Origin: Anaerolineales bacterium
GTDB taxonomy: Bacteria > Chloroflexota > Anaerolineae > Anaerolineales > Villigracilaceae
NCBI GenBank assembly: GCA_016789225.1
Contig: JAEURI010000053.1
Span: 1 to 35,348 of the forward strand
Reading direction: 5' to 3'
Length of the DNA: 35,348 bases
The translations under genes and the position numbers were made by a program. This document shows, one piece after another, positions 14,954 to 22,284 of this stretch. The notes beneath the pieces are model-generated. The model was not told the origin of the DNA. It saw only the letters and a list, made by a program, of their open reading frames with translations, and did not search any database. Each line of letters begins with the position of its first letter. Positions within the stretch are counted from its first letter, which is position 1.

Positions 14954-15850
14954 TTACATCGACGATACCAACTGCCAGCAGGCTAGGTTGTAAGGGGTGC
15001 TAACCCCGTGCTCCCTGCCGCGCTCGGTCACTGCGCCGCAGATGGCGTCGATCTCGGTCGGGGCGCCGCGTCGCACATCCTGGAACATGGAGGAAAGATT
15101 CTTAGCCGTCTTACGCGCCACTTCCTCCACCGCATCGATGGGATTGCTGAAGGGTAGATTCACATGCTCCGCCTGCGCCACCTCCGACGCCTCACGCGCC
15201 AAGGCAGACATGGCCTTGCGTGCCCACGGGTGCGACAATAACTCTCCGTTCGGGATGCGCAGCAAAGCCGTCAGCGGATTGATGGCCGCGTTGATGACGA
15301 GCTTGCCCCAGATCAACGATCGGGCATCCGCGACGATCTGCAAATTGAAATTGGAGGACCGAAGCGCCGCCTCCAACGGACCGAGAGCCTGATTCTGTTC
15401 CAGTGAAATGACTCCCTCGCCGCCAACTTTGACGAGACCCGGCCCGAGCAGGGTGGCTCCAGTGGTGGTCACGCCCAGGGCCACGCGCCCAGCCCCCAGG
15501 TCGCGTGCGAGCGTTTCGCGGTTGCCGAGTCCGTTTTGGAGAGTCAGTACCATCCCATCCGGCGCGAGGATGCCCTTTAATTTTTCCGCCACACGTTTGG
15601 TCTGCCAGGACTTGACCAGAATGATGGCATGTTTGACCCCCGATAGGTCGGCGGGGTTATTTGTGGCATGGACATGAAAGGCGCGTTCCTTTCCGTTCGC
15701 GTCTGTAACACGCGCACCGTTTTGATTAAGCGCAGACAGGCCGTCTTGCCATGTGCCCAGCATGGAGATGTCGTGCCCGGCCTCACTCAGGCGTGCCGCG
15801 AATAATGTGGAAAGTGCGCCTGTGCCTACCAGCAGGATATTCTCTTTCAT
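14954..15850 (-). CDS. panE: 2-dehydropantoate 2-reductase
   Basis: 298 residues from the ATG at 15850, which overlaps the panB stop by 4 nt (ATGA); an upstream in-frame TTG at 15877 is rejected. NADPH-dependent reduction of ketopantoate to pantoate. N-terminal Rossmann motif LLVGTGALSTLFAARL, the Lys of IILVKSWQT, LTLQNGLGN, the catalytic Lys/Asn stretch WGKLVINAAINPLTALL and, near the end, APTEIDAICG with the substrate-binding Glu. Partner of panB in the same operon; panC is not in the window. Confidence 0.92.
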   Translation of the reverse strand: MKENILLVGTGALSTLFAARLSEAGHDISMLGTWQDGLSALNQNGARVTDANGKERAFHVHATNNPADLSGVKHAIILVKSWQTKRVAEKLKGILAPDGMVLTLQNGLGNRETLARDLGAGRVALGVTTTGATLLGPGLVKVGGEGVISLEQNQALGPLEAALRSSNFNLQIVADARSLIWGKLVINAAINPLTALLRIPNGELLSHPWARKAMSALAREASEVAQAEHVNLPFSNPIDAVEEVARKTAKNLSSMFQDVRRGAPTEIDAICGAVTERGREHGVSTPYNLACWQLVSSM

Positions 15851-16725
15851 TTCAATTCCTTTTGAAAGGCATCCCATTCTTCGTCGCTCATTTCGACTGT
15901 GTGCTCCACAGCAGGGAAGCGTTTCGACTCGACATCGTCGATGTAATCGGCGAATGCCTGGGTCATCGTCTCGTGCAGGCTGGCATATTTCTTGACGAAC
16001 TTCGGCGTGAAACGCTCGAACAGACCAAGCAGGTCGTGTGTGACCAGCACCTGGCCGTCACAGCCTGCGCCCGCGCCGATGCCGATGGTGGGAATGGAAA
16101 TGTGTTTGGAGATGTATTCCGCCAGCCGTGCAGGGACCGACTCAAGCACGAGGCTGAAGGCTCCTGCTTCTTCGAGGATCTGGGCGTCTTCAAATAGTCG
16201 TTTTGCTGCCGAAGCCGTTTTGCCCTGTGCGCGGAACCCGCCCAATTGATGCACCGATTGCGGCGTGAGGCCGAGATGTCCCATCACGGGAATGCCTGCG
16301 CCCGTGATCGCACGGACAGCATCAGCCCGTTCGCGCCCGCCCTCAAGTTTGACCGCGTCCATGCCACCTTGTTGCAGGAAGCGCCCGGCGTTGCGAAGCG
16401 CATCTTCAACAGAGACCTGGTACGACATGAACGGCATATCGCCGATGAGAAGGGAGGACTTTGCGCCGCGAGCCACTGCCCGCGCGTGATGAAGCATTTC
16501 ATCCATGGTGACGGGCAAAGTGTTCTCGTAGCCGAGGACGACCATTGCGAGCGAATCGCCCACGAGGATGGAATCGACGCCCGCCTTATCCACAGCCATG
16601 GCCGTGGGATAGTCGTAGGCGGTTAGCATGGTGAGCGGCTCGCCGCGTTCCTTTTTTTGTCGGAACGTGAGAGTCGTCACTTTTTTTCGAGGTGACGTGT
16701 TGGTGGAAATGGTTGTGGTAGACAA
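15847..16725 (-). CDS. panB: 3-methyl-2-oxobutanoate hydroxymethyltransferase
   Basis: 292 residues. Adds a hydroxymethyl group from methylene-tetrahydrofolate to ketoisovalerate, giving ketopantoate. Family landmarks: LTAYDYPTAMAVDKAGVD, ILVGDSLAMVVLG, PVTMDEMLHHARAVARGA, GDMPFMSYQ and AVKLEGG (metal ligands in VGDS, GDMP and KLEG), then GHLGLTPQSV. The start codon is TTG at 16725, supported by GGAGG 5 nt upstream (16735-16731); the first 15 residues are Thr/Ser-rich and not conserved. The next in-frame ATG is too far downstream. Confidence 0.95.
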   Translation of the reverse strand: MSTTTISTNTSPRKKVTTLTFRQKKERGEPLTMLTAYDYPTAMAVDKAGVDSILVGDSLAMVVLGYENTLPVTMDEMLHHARAVARGAKSSLLIGDMPFMSYQVSVEDALRNAGRFLQQGGMDAVKLEGGRERADAVRAITGAGIPVMGHLGLTPQSVHQLGGFRAQGKTASAAKRLFEDAQILEEAGAFSLVLESVPARLAEYISKHISIPTIGIGAGAGCDGQVLVTHDLLGLFERFTPKFVKKYASLHETMTQAFADYIDDVESKRFPAVEHTVEMSDEEWDAFQKELK

Positions 16726-16929
16726 GGTACCCTCCGGTCAAGGTAGAGTCCGCGTAACGCGCTGCTCCCCTGAATGTGCGCGTAATTTCGGTTGGTTGGA
16801 TTTGTGTCGTCACGTTCACAGGGATACGTGCGACGCTTCCATTATTCCATATTTTCCTTTTTTCGCCTATAATAAATTTGTCAGAACTTTGTCTCAAAAC
16901 CTATCAAGTTTCCGTGAAGGAGATATACC
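16726..16929. other. Divergent intergenic region panB / ytxH-like
   Basis: A 204-bp gap. It holds the panB Shine-Dalgarno (16731-16735), TATAAT at 16868-16873 for the + strand gene and AAGGAGATATACC just before its ATG. Between about 16740 and 16850 there are several CGCG/GCGT-rich stretches but no repeat or ORF I can support. Confidence 0.5.
16868..16922 (+). promoter_or_regulatory. -10 box and strong RBS of the YtxH-like gene
   Basis: TATAAT at 16868-16873 and AAGGAG at 16917-16922, 7 nt before the ATG. The RBS sequence is nearly the same as that of phage T7 gene 10, so translation is probably efficient. Confidence 0.6.
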
Positions 16930-17148
16930 ATGCGAAGAATGTTTGGCTTTTTGATTGGCATTTTGGTGGGCAGCCTGGTCGGCGCGACGGTGGCGCTCTT
17001 GCTTGCGCCCGAATCCGGTGAGAACCTGCGCGGCCAGTTGCGCGACCGCGGACAGAACTTCCTCAGTGACATCCGCCATTCGGCAGATGCGCGCCGCATC
17101 GAACTGCGCGGCAGGCTCGAATCCCTGAGGGCGCCGAGGGAGATGTAG
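16930..17148 (+). CDS. YtxH-like small membrane-anchored protein
   Basis: 72 residues. One N-terminal membrane helix (about 4-27: FGFLIGILVGSLVGATVALLLAP) ending in the APESG turn typical of YtxH domains, then a polar helix rich in Arg/Asp (GENLRGQLRDRG). YtxH proteins are linked to general stress in Bacillus; the role here is unknown. It is a single-gene unit with its own -10 box and a strong RBS. Confidence 0.8.
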   Translation: MRRMFGFLIGILVGSLVGATVALLLAPESGENLRGQLRDRGQNFLSDIRHSADARRIELRGRLESLRAPREM

Positions 17149-17176
17149 AAATCTGGGGAGGTCATTCGTAAATTTT

Positions 17177-17221
17177 GTAGGTCACGCTAAGTATCTTTTA
17201 CGGGTATCAAGCGTGACCTAC
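17177..17221. repeat. GTAGG/CCTAC-ended palindrome
   Basis: GTAGGTCACGCT (17177-17188) pairs with AGCGTGACCTAC (17210-17221), 21-nt centre. It sits between two + strand genes and can end the ytxH-like transcript. Its right arm also contains GTGACC (17213-17218), which lies 16 bp before a TAAAAT box for the next gene. Confidence 0.7.
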
Positions 17222-17240
17222 TTTCTTAATCAAGTAAAAT
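17213..17240 (+). promoter_or_regulatory. Probable leaderless promoter of the rlmB-like gene, partly in the repeat
   Basis: GTGACC (17213-17218; 4 of 6 to TTGACA), 16-bp spacer, TAAAAT (17235-17240), ATG 10 nt later at 17251. No Shine-Dalgarno precedes the ATG. Confidence 0.45.
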
Positions 17241-17250
17241 CAGGGGCGAT

Positions 17251-17976
17251 ATGAAAGAACTCATCTACTCACGCAACGCCGTGTATGAAGCCTTGCGCGC
17301 AAAACGCAGGCAGATATTTTCGATTGAGATTGCCGAAGGGGCGCAGGAAAAAGGCAAGCTGGCAGAGATCGTCAAATTCGCTGCGCAGCAGAAGATCAAG
17401 GTCAGCCGCGTGCCGCGCGGAAAGCTCGATAAGGTCAACCAGAACCATCAGGGGGTGGTGGCAGAGGTTAGCGGCTACCCGTATTCAGACTTGGTGGATA
17501 TTCTGGATGGCATCAAAGACGAGCCGCCCTTCATTCTCATCCTCGACTCTTTGCAAGACCCACAAAACTTTGGCACGCTCATCCGCACGGCAGAGGCGGT
17601 GGGTGTGCATGGCATCATCATCCCGCTGGCGCGCTCGGTGGAGGTGACTCCCTCGGCGGTCAATGCTTCGTCGGGGGCGAGCGAGCATATGCTGATCGCC
17701 AAGTCGAATCTCTCGCAGGCGATGGATGCGCTTCGAGATGCAGACATCTGGCTCGTAGGCTTGGACCAGGCCGGGGCGGAGGTGGAGGCGAATTCTCGTC
17801 ACCTCAAAGGCGCGCTAGGACTCGTTGTCGGTTCCGAGGGCGAAGGTCTGCACGACCTCACGCGCAAGAAATGTGACATTGTCCTAAAGCTGCCGATGAA
17901 GGGGCAGATCGAATCGCTCAATGCGGCGGTGGCGGGGTCTGTGGCGTTGTATCTGGCATATTTGAATCGAATGTAG
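17251..17976 (+). CDS. rlmB: TrmH/SpoU-family rRNA 2'-O-methyltransferase (RlmB-like)
   Basis: 241 residues, same size as RlmB, which methylates the ribose of a guanosine in the 23S rRNA peptidyl-transferase region. N-terminal L30e-like RNA-binding part (1-75), then the SPOUT knot with the three SpoU motifs: LDSLQDPQNFGTLIRTAEA, GLVVGSEGEGL, and LPMKGQIESLNAAVAGSVALY. The catalytic Asn/Arg (QNFGTLIR) and SAM-loop residues are present. The stop codon TAG is formed inside the following GTAGGGG repeat. The exact target base is assumed from family similarity. Confidence 0.88.
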   Translation: MKELIYSRNAVYEALRAKRRQIFSIEIAEGAQEKGKLAEIVKFAAQQKIKVSRVPRGKLDKVNQNHQGVVAEVSGYPYSDLVDILDGIKDEPPFILILDSLQDPQNFGTLIRTAEAVGVHGIIIPLARSVEVTPSAVNASSGASEHMLIAKSNLSQAMDALRDADIWLVGLDQAGAEVEANSRHLKGALGLVVGSEGEGLHDLTRKKCDIVLKLPMKGQIESLNAAVAGSVALYLAYLNRM

Positions 17977-18039
17977 GGGATGGGCTTGCCCCTCCCATGC
18001 TTATTCCTAAAATAGGGCGACCGTGAAGGTCGCCCCTAC
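17973..18039. repeat. GTAGGGG...CCCCTAC-ended palindromic element
   Basis: 67 bp with ends GTAGGGG (17973-17979) and CCCCTAC (18033-18039). It holds an inner hairpin GGGCGACC (18015-18022) / GGTCGCCC (18028-18035), and GGGCTTGCCCC in the left part. It looks like two inverted REP-like units in a pair and overlaps the rlmB stop codon. Confidence 0.65.
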
Positions 18040-18058
18040 GATATAAACGGAGAACATC

Positions 18059-19393
18059 ATGCCTCAAGGCACCTATCATTTTCCAAAAGGATTTTTATGG
18101 GGGACGGCATCTGCCGCACATCAGGTGGAGGGGAACAACACGAACAACAATTGGTGGAAGTGGGAACAGGACGGTCATACCAACGGGATGTCTGGTCTGG
18201 CTGCCGATTGGTGGGGTGGCCGCTGGAGGGAGGACTTCGACCGCGCCGCCGAAACGGGACAGAACGCGCATCGTCTATCGGTGGAGTGGAGCCGCATCCA
18301 ACCCACGCCCGATACATGGGACGAGGAAGCCATTGAGAAATACCGCGCCATGCTGCGTGGGCTCAAAGAACGCGGCATCATGCCGATGGTTACATTGCAT
18401 CATTTCACTGATCCTTTATGGGTTAGCGAACTGGGCGGTTGGGAAACGGAAGCCGTCGTTCCGTTGTTCGAGAAGTTCGTCCGCAAAACAGTGGATGCGC
18501 TAAAAGAGTATTGCACGCTCTGGTGTACGATCAACGAGCCGACCGGTTATGCATTGAATGGATATGTGGCTGGTAGCATTGACTCTTTCCCGCCTGGCAA
18601 GAATAATTTGGGTCAGGCCATGCAAGTGCAAGCCAATCTGATCCGCGGACATGCCGCCGCGTATCGCGCCATCCACATGCTTCAGCCGGAAGCGCGCGTG
18701 GGATTTGCTCATCACTACCGTTCCATTGCGCCGCATCATGCCTGGTCGCCATTGGATAAATGGGCGGCGAAGAATTTTTTCAGCGGGATCAACCTCGGTT
18801 TCCCCTCGGCACTGGCGGAAGGAGTCATGCGTTCGCCCATCGGTTCCGTGCGGATCCCGGAAGCCAAGGGAACACAGGATTATTTCGGTTTTAATTATTA
18901 CACTCGGGAATATGTCACTTTTGATCTGCTAAAGCCCGGCACCCTCTTTGGGCGTAACTTTTTTCGAAAAGATGCGGAACTGAGCGATGATGGTTTTCTC
19001 GCCAACGAACCAGATGGCATGTTCGAAGGCCTGAAATGGATCGTGCGCATGTTTCCAAATCTGCCCATCCTCGTCAGCGAGAACGGAGTCAACTCCGCCG
19101 ATGATGCCATTCGTCCCAGATACACAGTGCAGCACATCCACCAGATGTGGCGCGCGGTCAATTTTAACTGGCCGATCAAGGGCTATTACCATTGGTCGCT
19201 GGTGGATAATTTTGAATGGAGCTTTGGATGGAAATATCGCTTCGGACTCTGGGGGCTTGATCTTGATACCCAAAAACGCATCCGCCGTCCAAGTGTGGAC
19301 CTGTACGCAGAAATATGCAAAGAGAATGGCATTTCAAGCGAGATGGTGCATAAGTATTGCCCCGAAGTGTTCGAGAAGATTTTCCCGTCGTAA
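18059..19393 (+). CDS. Glycoside hydrolase family 1 beta-glycosidase
   Basis: 444 residues, typical of GH1. Retaining hydrolysis of beta-glucosides/galactosides. FLWGTASAAHQVEG at the N-terminus; acid/base Glu160 in TINEP; nucleophile Glu341 in LVSENGV; aglycone-side HHF and W-rich loops (NWPIKGYYHWSLVDNFEW and the FGLWGLDL end). No signal peptide, so intracellular. GGAG 6 nt before the ATG. No sugar transporter is adjacent, so it may act on imported disaccharides made available elsewhere. Confidence 0.95.
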   Translation: MPQGTYHFPKGFLWGTASAAHQVEGNNTNNNWWKWEQDGHTNGMSGLAADWWGGRWREDFDRAAETGQNAHRLSVEWSRIQPTPDTWDEEAIEKYRAMLRGLKERGIMPMVTLHHFTDPLWVSELGGWETEAVVPLFEKFVRKTVDALKEYCTLWCTINEPTGYALNGYVAGSIDSFPPGKNNLGQAMQVQANLIRGHAAAYRAIHMLQPEARVGFAHHYRSIAPHHAWSPLDKWAAKNFFSGINLGFPSALAEGVMRSPIGSVRIPEAKGTQDYFGFNYYTREYVTFDLLKPGTLFGRNFFRKDAELSDDGFLANEPDGMFEGLKWIVRMFPNLPILVSENGVNSADDAIRPRYTVQHIHQMWRAVNFNWPIKGYYHWSLVDNFEWSFGWKYRFGLWGLDLDTQKRIRRPSVDLYAEICKENGISSEMVHKYCPEVFEKIFPS

Positions 19394-19438
19394 ACAACAA
19401 GACTTCCGGAGTCTCTGAGACTCCGGAAGTCTTGTTGT
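19394..19438. terminator. Long bidirectional terminator-type palindrome
   Basis: A 22-bp perfect inverted repeat (19394-19415 with 19417-19438) around one unpaired base; core GACTTCCGGAGTCTC / GAGACTCCGGAAGTC. It begins directly after the beta-glycosidase stop codon and ends 2 nt before the stop codon of the convergent gene. Long U-tracts are lacking on both sides. Confidence 0.8.
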
Positions 19439-19440
19439 CT

Positions 19441-20370
19441 CTACTCTTTTGTCACTGCCGTTAAATTCATCGTCAACAATACACCGGGCTTGGGGAGTTC
19501 ATTCACACCGATGACTGTCCGTGCAGGGCGGTGGTCGCCCATTTTGCTGATGTAGGCACGGTTCATTTCCTCGAAGTCGCTCATGTTCTTGAGAAAGATG
19601 TTGATGTGGATAACGTGATCCAGGTCCGAATCCACGGATTCGAGCATCACCTTGAACGATTCAAGGATCTGCGCAGTTTGTGAAAAGACATCTTCTCCCG
19701 CGAGCTGACTTGTGGCAGGGTTAACACCGGCGGTGCCGCCGATGGTGATAAAGGAACCGACTTTGGCTATGTGATTGTAGGGGCCAATGGGAGTTGGGGT
19801 GTTGGAAGGTGTGGAGGTTTCGACGTTGAAGGCCATTTTGTTCTTCTCCTTTTGAATAAACTCATCGTAATCTGGGGGAATCTCAATGTCAAAACGCTGA
19901 CATAAGAACCTTACGTCATGATAATCGTTTTCGTCCAGCATGTAACCAGTATGGAATTTAACCATCCATTCAGGCGAAATGCATTTCACCGGGTATCCAA
20001 TAATGTCACCGCTGCCGGTCAGAGAGTCGAAGGGGTAGGCTACCCCGAAGATATTATTCCCTTCAGAGTCAAAGGTGTAGGAATGGACATCCACTTCGTG
20101 CCCGAAGTCATCGCCGAGTACGAAGTTACATTCCCAACTATCATTGCGGGGAATATCTTTGTATCCGCGTTCTTCCAAAAGTGAACGAAGCAGAGGGACG
20201 TCTTTATGGGCAAGGGCAATATCCAGGTCATTGTGGATGCGCGTCTGCTCACCGAGCAAAGCATCCACACCCCAGCCGCCATCCACCCAAACCGTGATCT
20301 GATTCTCTTCAAACAAACGCAGAATATGAATCGCATCCTGCTGTGACATATGCGGCCTGGTACCATTCAT
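19441..20370 (-). CDS. Lincosamide-nucleotidyltransferase-like domain fused to RidA
   Basis: 309 residues, one frame. Part 1 (1-178) follows LnuA/ANT(2'')-type nucleotidyltransferases: WVDGGWGVDALLGEQTR, then HNDLDIAL with metal aspartates Asp48 and Asp50, and GHEVDVHSY. Part 2 (179-309) is a full-length RidA/YjgF domain (GPYNHIAKVG, ITIGGTAGVNP, HRPARTVIG): Arg284 matches RidA Arg105, but the position of Glu120 appears to be Thr300. Met179 (19836) has its own AAGGAG (19851-19846) 9 nt upstream, so free RidA may also be made. The start overlaps the acetyltransferase stop by 4 nt. Confidence 0.8.
   Translation of the reverse strand: MNGTRPHMSQQDAIHILRLFEENQITVWVDGGWGVDALLGEQTRIHNDLDIALAHKDVPLLRSLLEERGYKDIPRNDSWECNFVLGDDFGHEVDVHSYTFDSEGNNIFGVAYPFDSLTGSGDIIGYPVKCISPEWMVKFHTGYMLDENDYHDVRFLCQRFDIEIPPDYDEFIQKEKNKMAFNVETSTPSNTPTPIGPYNHIAKVGSFITIGGTAGVNPATSQLAGEDVFSQTAQILESFKVMLESVDSDLDHVIHINIFLKNMSDFEEMNRAYISKMGDHRPARTVIGVNELPKPGVLLTMNLTAVTKE
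19846..19851 (-). promoter_or_regulatory. Internal Shine-Dalgarno before the RidA part
   Basis: AAGGAG on the - strand, 9 nt before an in-frame ATG (19836-19834) at the exact start of a normal-length RidA domain. It suggests a second translation product or a formerly separate gene. Confidence 0.6.
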
Positions 20371-20873
20371 TTTGGGTCAATTTGATATACGAGCGTCATA
20401 TGCCCATCGGGGTTGGATTCTTCCCGAATGAACTTCATCCCTGCCTTTTCGACCACATGGGCAGAGGCTTTGTTATCGGCGGCAATGGTGGCGAGGATGT
20501 AGCTCAGCCCGCATTGATTTAATCCATAATCCAGCATGGCAGGCACCAGTTCGCTGGCATAGCCTTTTCCCCAGGCGTTTGGGTGAAAGGCGTAAATGAT
20601 CTCAGGCTCATTGCGTTCGGCATCATAGACAATGCCACTGCATCCGATAAACCTGCCGCTTTCTTTTTCGATCACTGCCGAAGCGCCGAAGCCTTTCGTC
20701 TCGTAGTTGCGAAGCGAGACCTGTATCCATTTTTCACATAAATCACGAGAAAGTGTTTCCCCGTTGCCCATCCAGCGGGTGACCTCGGGCAGGCTAAAGA
20801 TCGCATACATGGAATCCGTATCTTCCGGCTTTAGATGTCTGATGTGGAGATGGGACGTTTCAAAAAGGGTCAT
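20367..20873 (-). CDS. GNAT acetyltransferase (RimJ/RimL-like)
   Basis: 168 residues. Shape of the RimJ/L branch: N-terminal strand LHIRHLKPEDTDSMYAIF, mid-strand GRFIGCSGIVYD, acetyl-CoA loop AWGKGYASELVPAMLDYG, and the NKASAHVVEKAGMKFI motif near the end. It transfers an acetyl group to an amine: a protein N-terminus, amino acid or drug; which one is unknown. Middle gene of the 21518-19441 unit: 3 nt after the methyltransferase and 4-nt overlap with the next gene. Confidence 0.88.
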   Translation of the reverse strand: MTLFETSHLHIRHLKPEDTDSMYAIFSLPEVTRWMGNGETLSRDLCEKWIQVSLRNYETKGFGASAVIEKESGRFIGCSGIVYDAERNEPEIIYAFHPNAWGKGYASELVPAMLDYGLNQCGLSYILATIAADNKASAHVVEKAGMKFIREESNPDGHMTLVYQIDPK

Positions 20874-20876
20874 CGA

Positions 20877-21518
20877 TCATCCCACTCGTTTTCCAGAGAG
20901 GAAAAAGAAAGTCTCTGTGAATTTGGTGGTCGAGACCTCGAAACCGAGGTTGTTTAGTTTGCCTTCCAGAAGATTTAAATTATAAAATGCCTTCACAATT
21001 GTGAACTCACGCCCGTCTTCCAACGGACGCTTCGCATAAAAATCATCCTTTGCAATGATCTCATCCGCTACGCTGGGCGCATACTGGTCTACAATTGCAA
21101 GGTATCCATCTGGACGGACAGCGCGCTGCACCCTGCTTAAAAATGTTTCCAATGCTGAGGGCGGCACGTGCGAAAGCCAGTTTGCAAAAAAGACCAGGTC
21201 ATATTCCCGCTCTGGCTCCCATTTGAACAAATCCGCTTGTTGGTAGGTGATTCCCTTTTCGCCCAAGCGTTCGCGAGCGATCTGAAGCATCTCCGGCGCG
21301 GCATCTACCGCAGTGACCTCGCCTCCCATTTTGGTAAGGGTTTCCGTCCAAAACCCGGTTCCGCAAGCCAGCTCGAGGATTTGATCGAAATTACCCAGGT
21401 TTAGAAGCATCCCTTTCCCTGCTTCGAACAATTCCACCGCGCTCGAAATGGATTGGTCATACTCCTTGGCGCGTGCCCGATAATATTCGATCTGTTCGTT
21501 CAAAATGGGGTCGCTCAT
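20877..21518 (-). CDS. Class I SAM-dependent methyltransferase
   Basis: 213 residues. Motif I LELACGTGFWTETL, the acidic end of strand 2 (VTAVDAAPEMLQIAR) and motif after strand 4 (YDLVFFANWLSHVPP) define a class I methyltransferase of the UbiE/Methyltransf_25 kind. Target is a small molecule or unknown. AAGGAG 7 nt before the ATG. First gene of the three-gene - strand unit. Confidence 0.9.
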   Translation of the reverse strand: MSDPILNEQIEYYRARAKEYDQSISSAVELFEAGKGMLLNLGNFDQILELACGTGFWTETLTKMGGEVTAVDAAPEMLQIARERLGEKGITYQQADLFKWEPEREYDLVFFANWLSHVPPSALETFLSRVQRAVRPDGYLAIVDQYAPSVADEIIAKDDFYAKRPLEDGREFTIVKAFYNLNLLEGKLNNLGFEVSTTKFTETFFFLSGKRVG

Positions 21519-21593
21519 GGGGTTCTCCTTACTTATTAAAAAAACCGGTCTTCCGTGTGTCGATTATATAAGAAGAGACTTATTTTTGTGCGG

Positions 21594-21599
21594 TAGAAT
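21594..21599 (+). promoter_or_regulatory. -10 box overlapping the first candidate ATG of the Ser/Thr-rich protein
   Basis: TAGAAT overlaps the ATG at 21598 and ends 7 nt before the next ATG at 21607. If it is the promoter, the message starts about at 21606 and the second ATG is used without a leader. Confidence 0.4.
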
Positions 21600-22284
21600 G
21601 GGCACGATGTTGAAAAAGCTTACCCAACCTAAAATCTTGATCTTTGCTTTCGCAGGAATAGCCGTCCTGGGCCTTCTTATCTGGTTTGGCGTGCGCCTGT
21701 ACAGACTCCAGCAGGCCCCTGGCAGTTTTGCGAATCCCATTTCCTTCGATACTTGCGGCGAGGAACTGAAGGAAATGTGCGTTTTCTCCTTTGGCCGAGA
21801 TGCCGACGGAAATACGATTGTCAACCTATATGTCCCCGAGGAAGAGAAATTCCCGGCCTTTTACCTCAAGGTCATCCGTGAGACCGGGGAGGAAATCGTT
21901 TACGAATGCGACAAGAACGATGAAGTAAAGACCAGCGTCTACTGCGTTGGCGGTGCACTCAACTTGGAAGAACGGTTTGAAGTCCAGGTCGTTTCGATCA
22001 AGGATGACCAGCCTCTCGCTCAGGGAAAATTTACCCTGACCGCCTTCCTTGTTGTTGCAGGAGAAACTTCGCCTCGCACCCAGCCCTCTGAAGATGCTTC
22101 ATCCACCGAGGCCCTTGCCACGCCGACAGCGTCCTCCATAACCGCTACCCCTATAGACTCTTCCATAACTGCTACTCCAACCATCAGGGCTACTTCCGTA
22201 GTGGCGGCCACCGAAACCTCTGTCTCGGTGGCTAGGGGCACTCCTACCGCCACTTCGTCTGTTTCCTACCCGAGCTATCCATAA
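21598..22284 (+). CDS. Membrane-anchored extracytoplasmic protein with Ser/Thr-rich tail
   Basis: 228 residues from ATG 21598, or 225 from ATG 21607; a longer frame up to 21505 is not convincing. One N-terminal membrane helix (about 13-36, LIFAFAGIAVLGLLIWFGVRLY) anchors a small domain (about 45-155) with cysteine pairs (TCGEELKEMC, YECDKN, VYCVGG). The last 65 residues are low complexity with near repeats of SSITATP and many Thr/Ser/Pro, a linker or O-glycosylation-type tail. Function unknown. Stop and next start codon are adjacent, so it is coupled to the GT-C gene. Confidence 0.65.
   Translation: MGTMLKKLTQPKILIFAFAGIAVLGLLIWFGVRLYRLQQAPGSFANPISFDTCGEELKEMCVFSFGRDADGNTIVNLYVPEEEKFPAFYLKVIRETGEEIVYECDKNDEVKTSVYCVGGALNLEERFEVQVVSIKDDQPLAQGKFTLTAFLVVAGETSPRTQPSEDASSTEALATPTASSITATPIDSSITATPTIRATSVVAATETSVSVARGTPTATSSVSYPSYP

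Noticed and set aside
15851..15877. Longer panE start at 15877
   Set aside because: It would be a TTG inside panB without RBS; the ATG at 15850 forms a standard ATGA overlap and aligns with the Rossmann motif at the N-terminus.
19441..20370. Calling this a proven lincosamide resistance gene
   Set aside because: Only family-level similarity is visible, many such nucleotidyltransferases have other substrates, and the RidA fusion is unusual.
21505..21597. N-terminal extension of the Ser/Thr-rich protein
   Set aside because: It would run through the divergent promoter region and the RBS of the methyltransferase; the membrane anchor is best placed with the ATG at 21598 or 21607.
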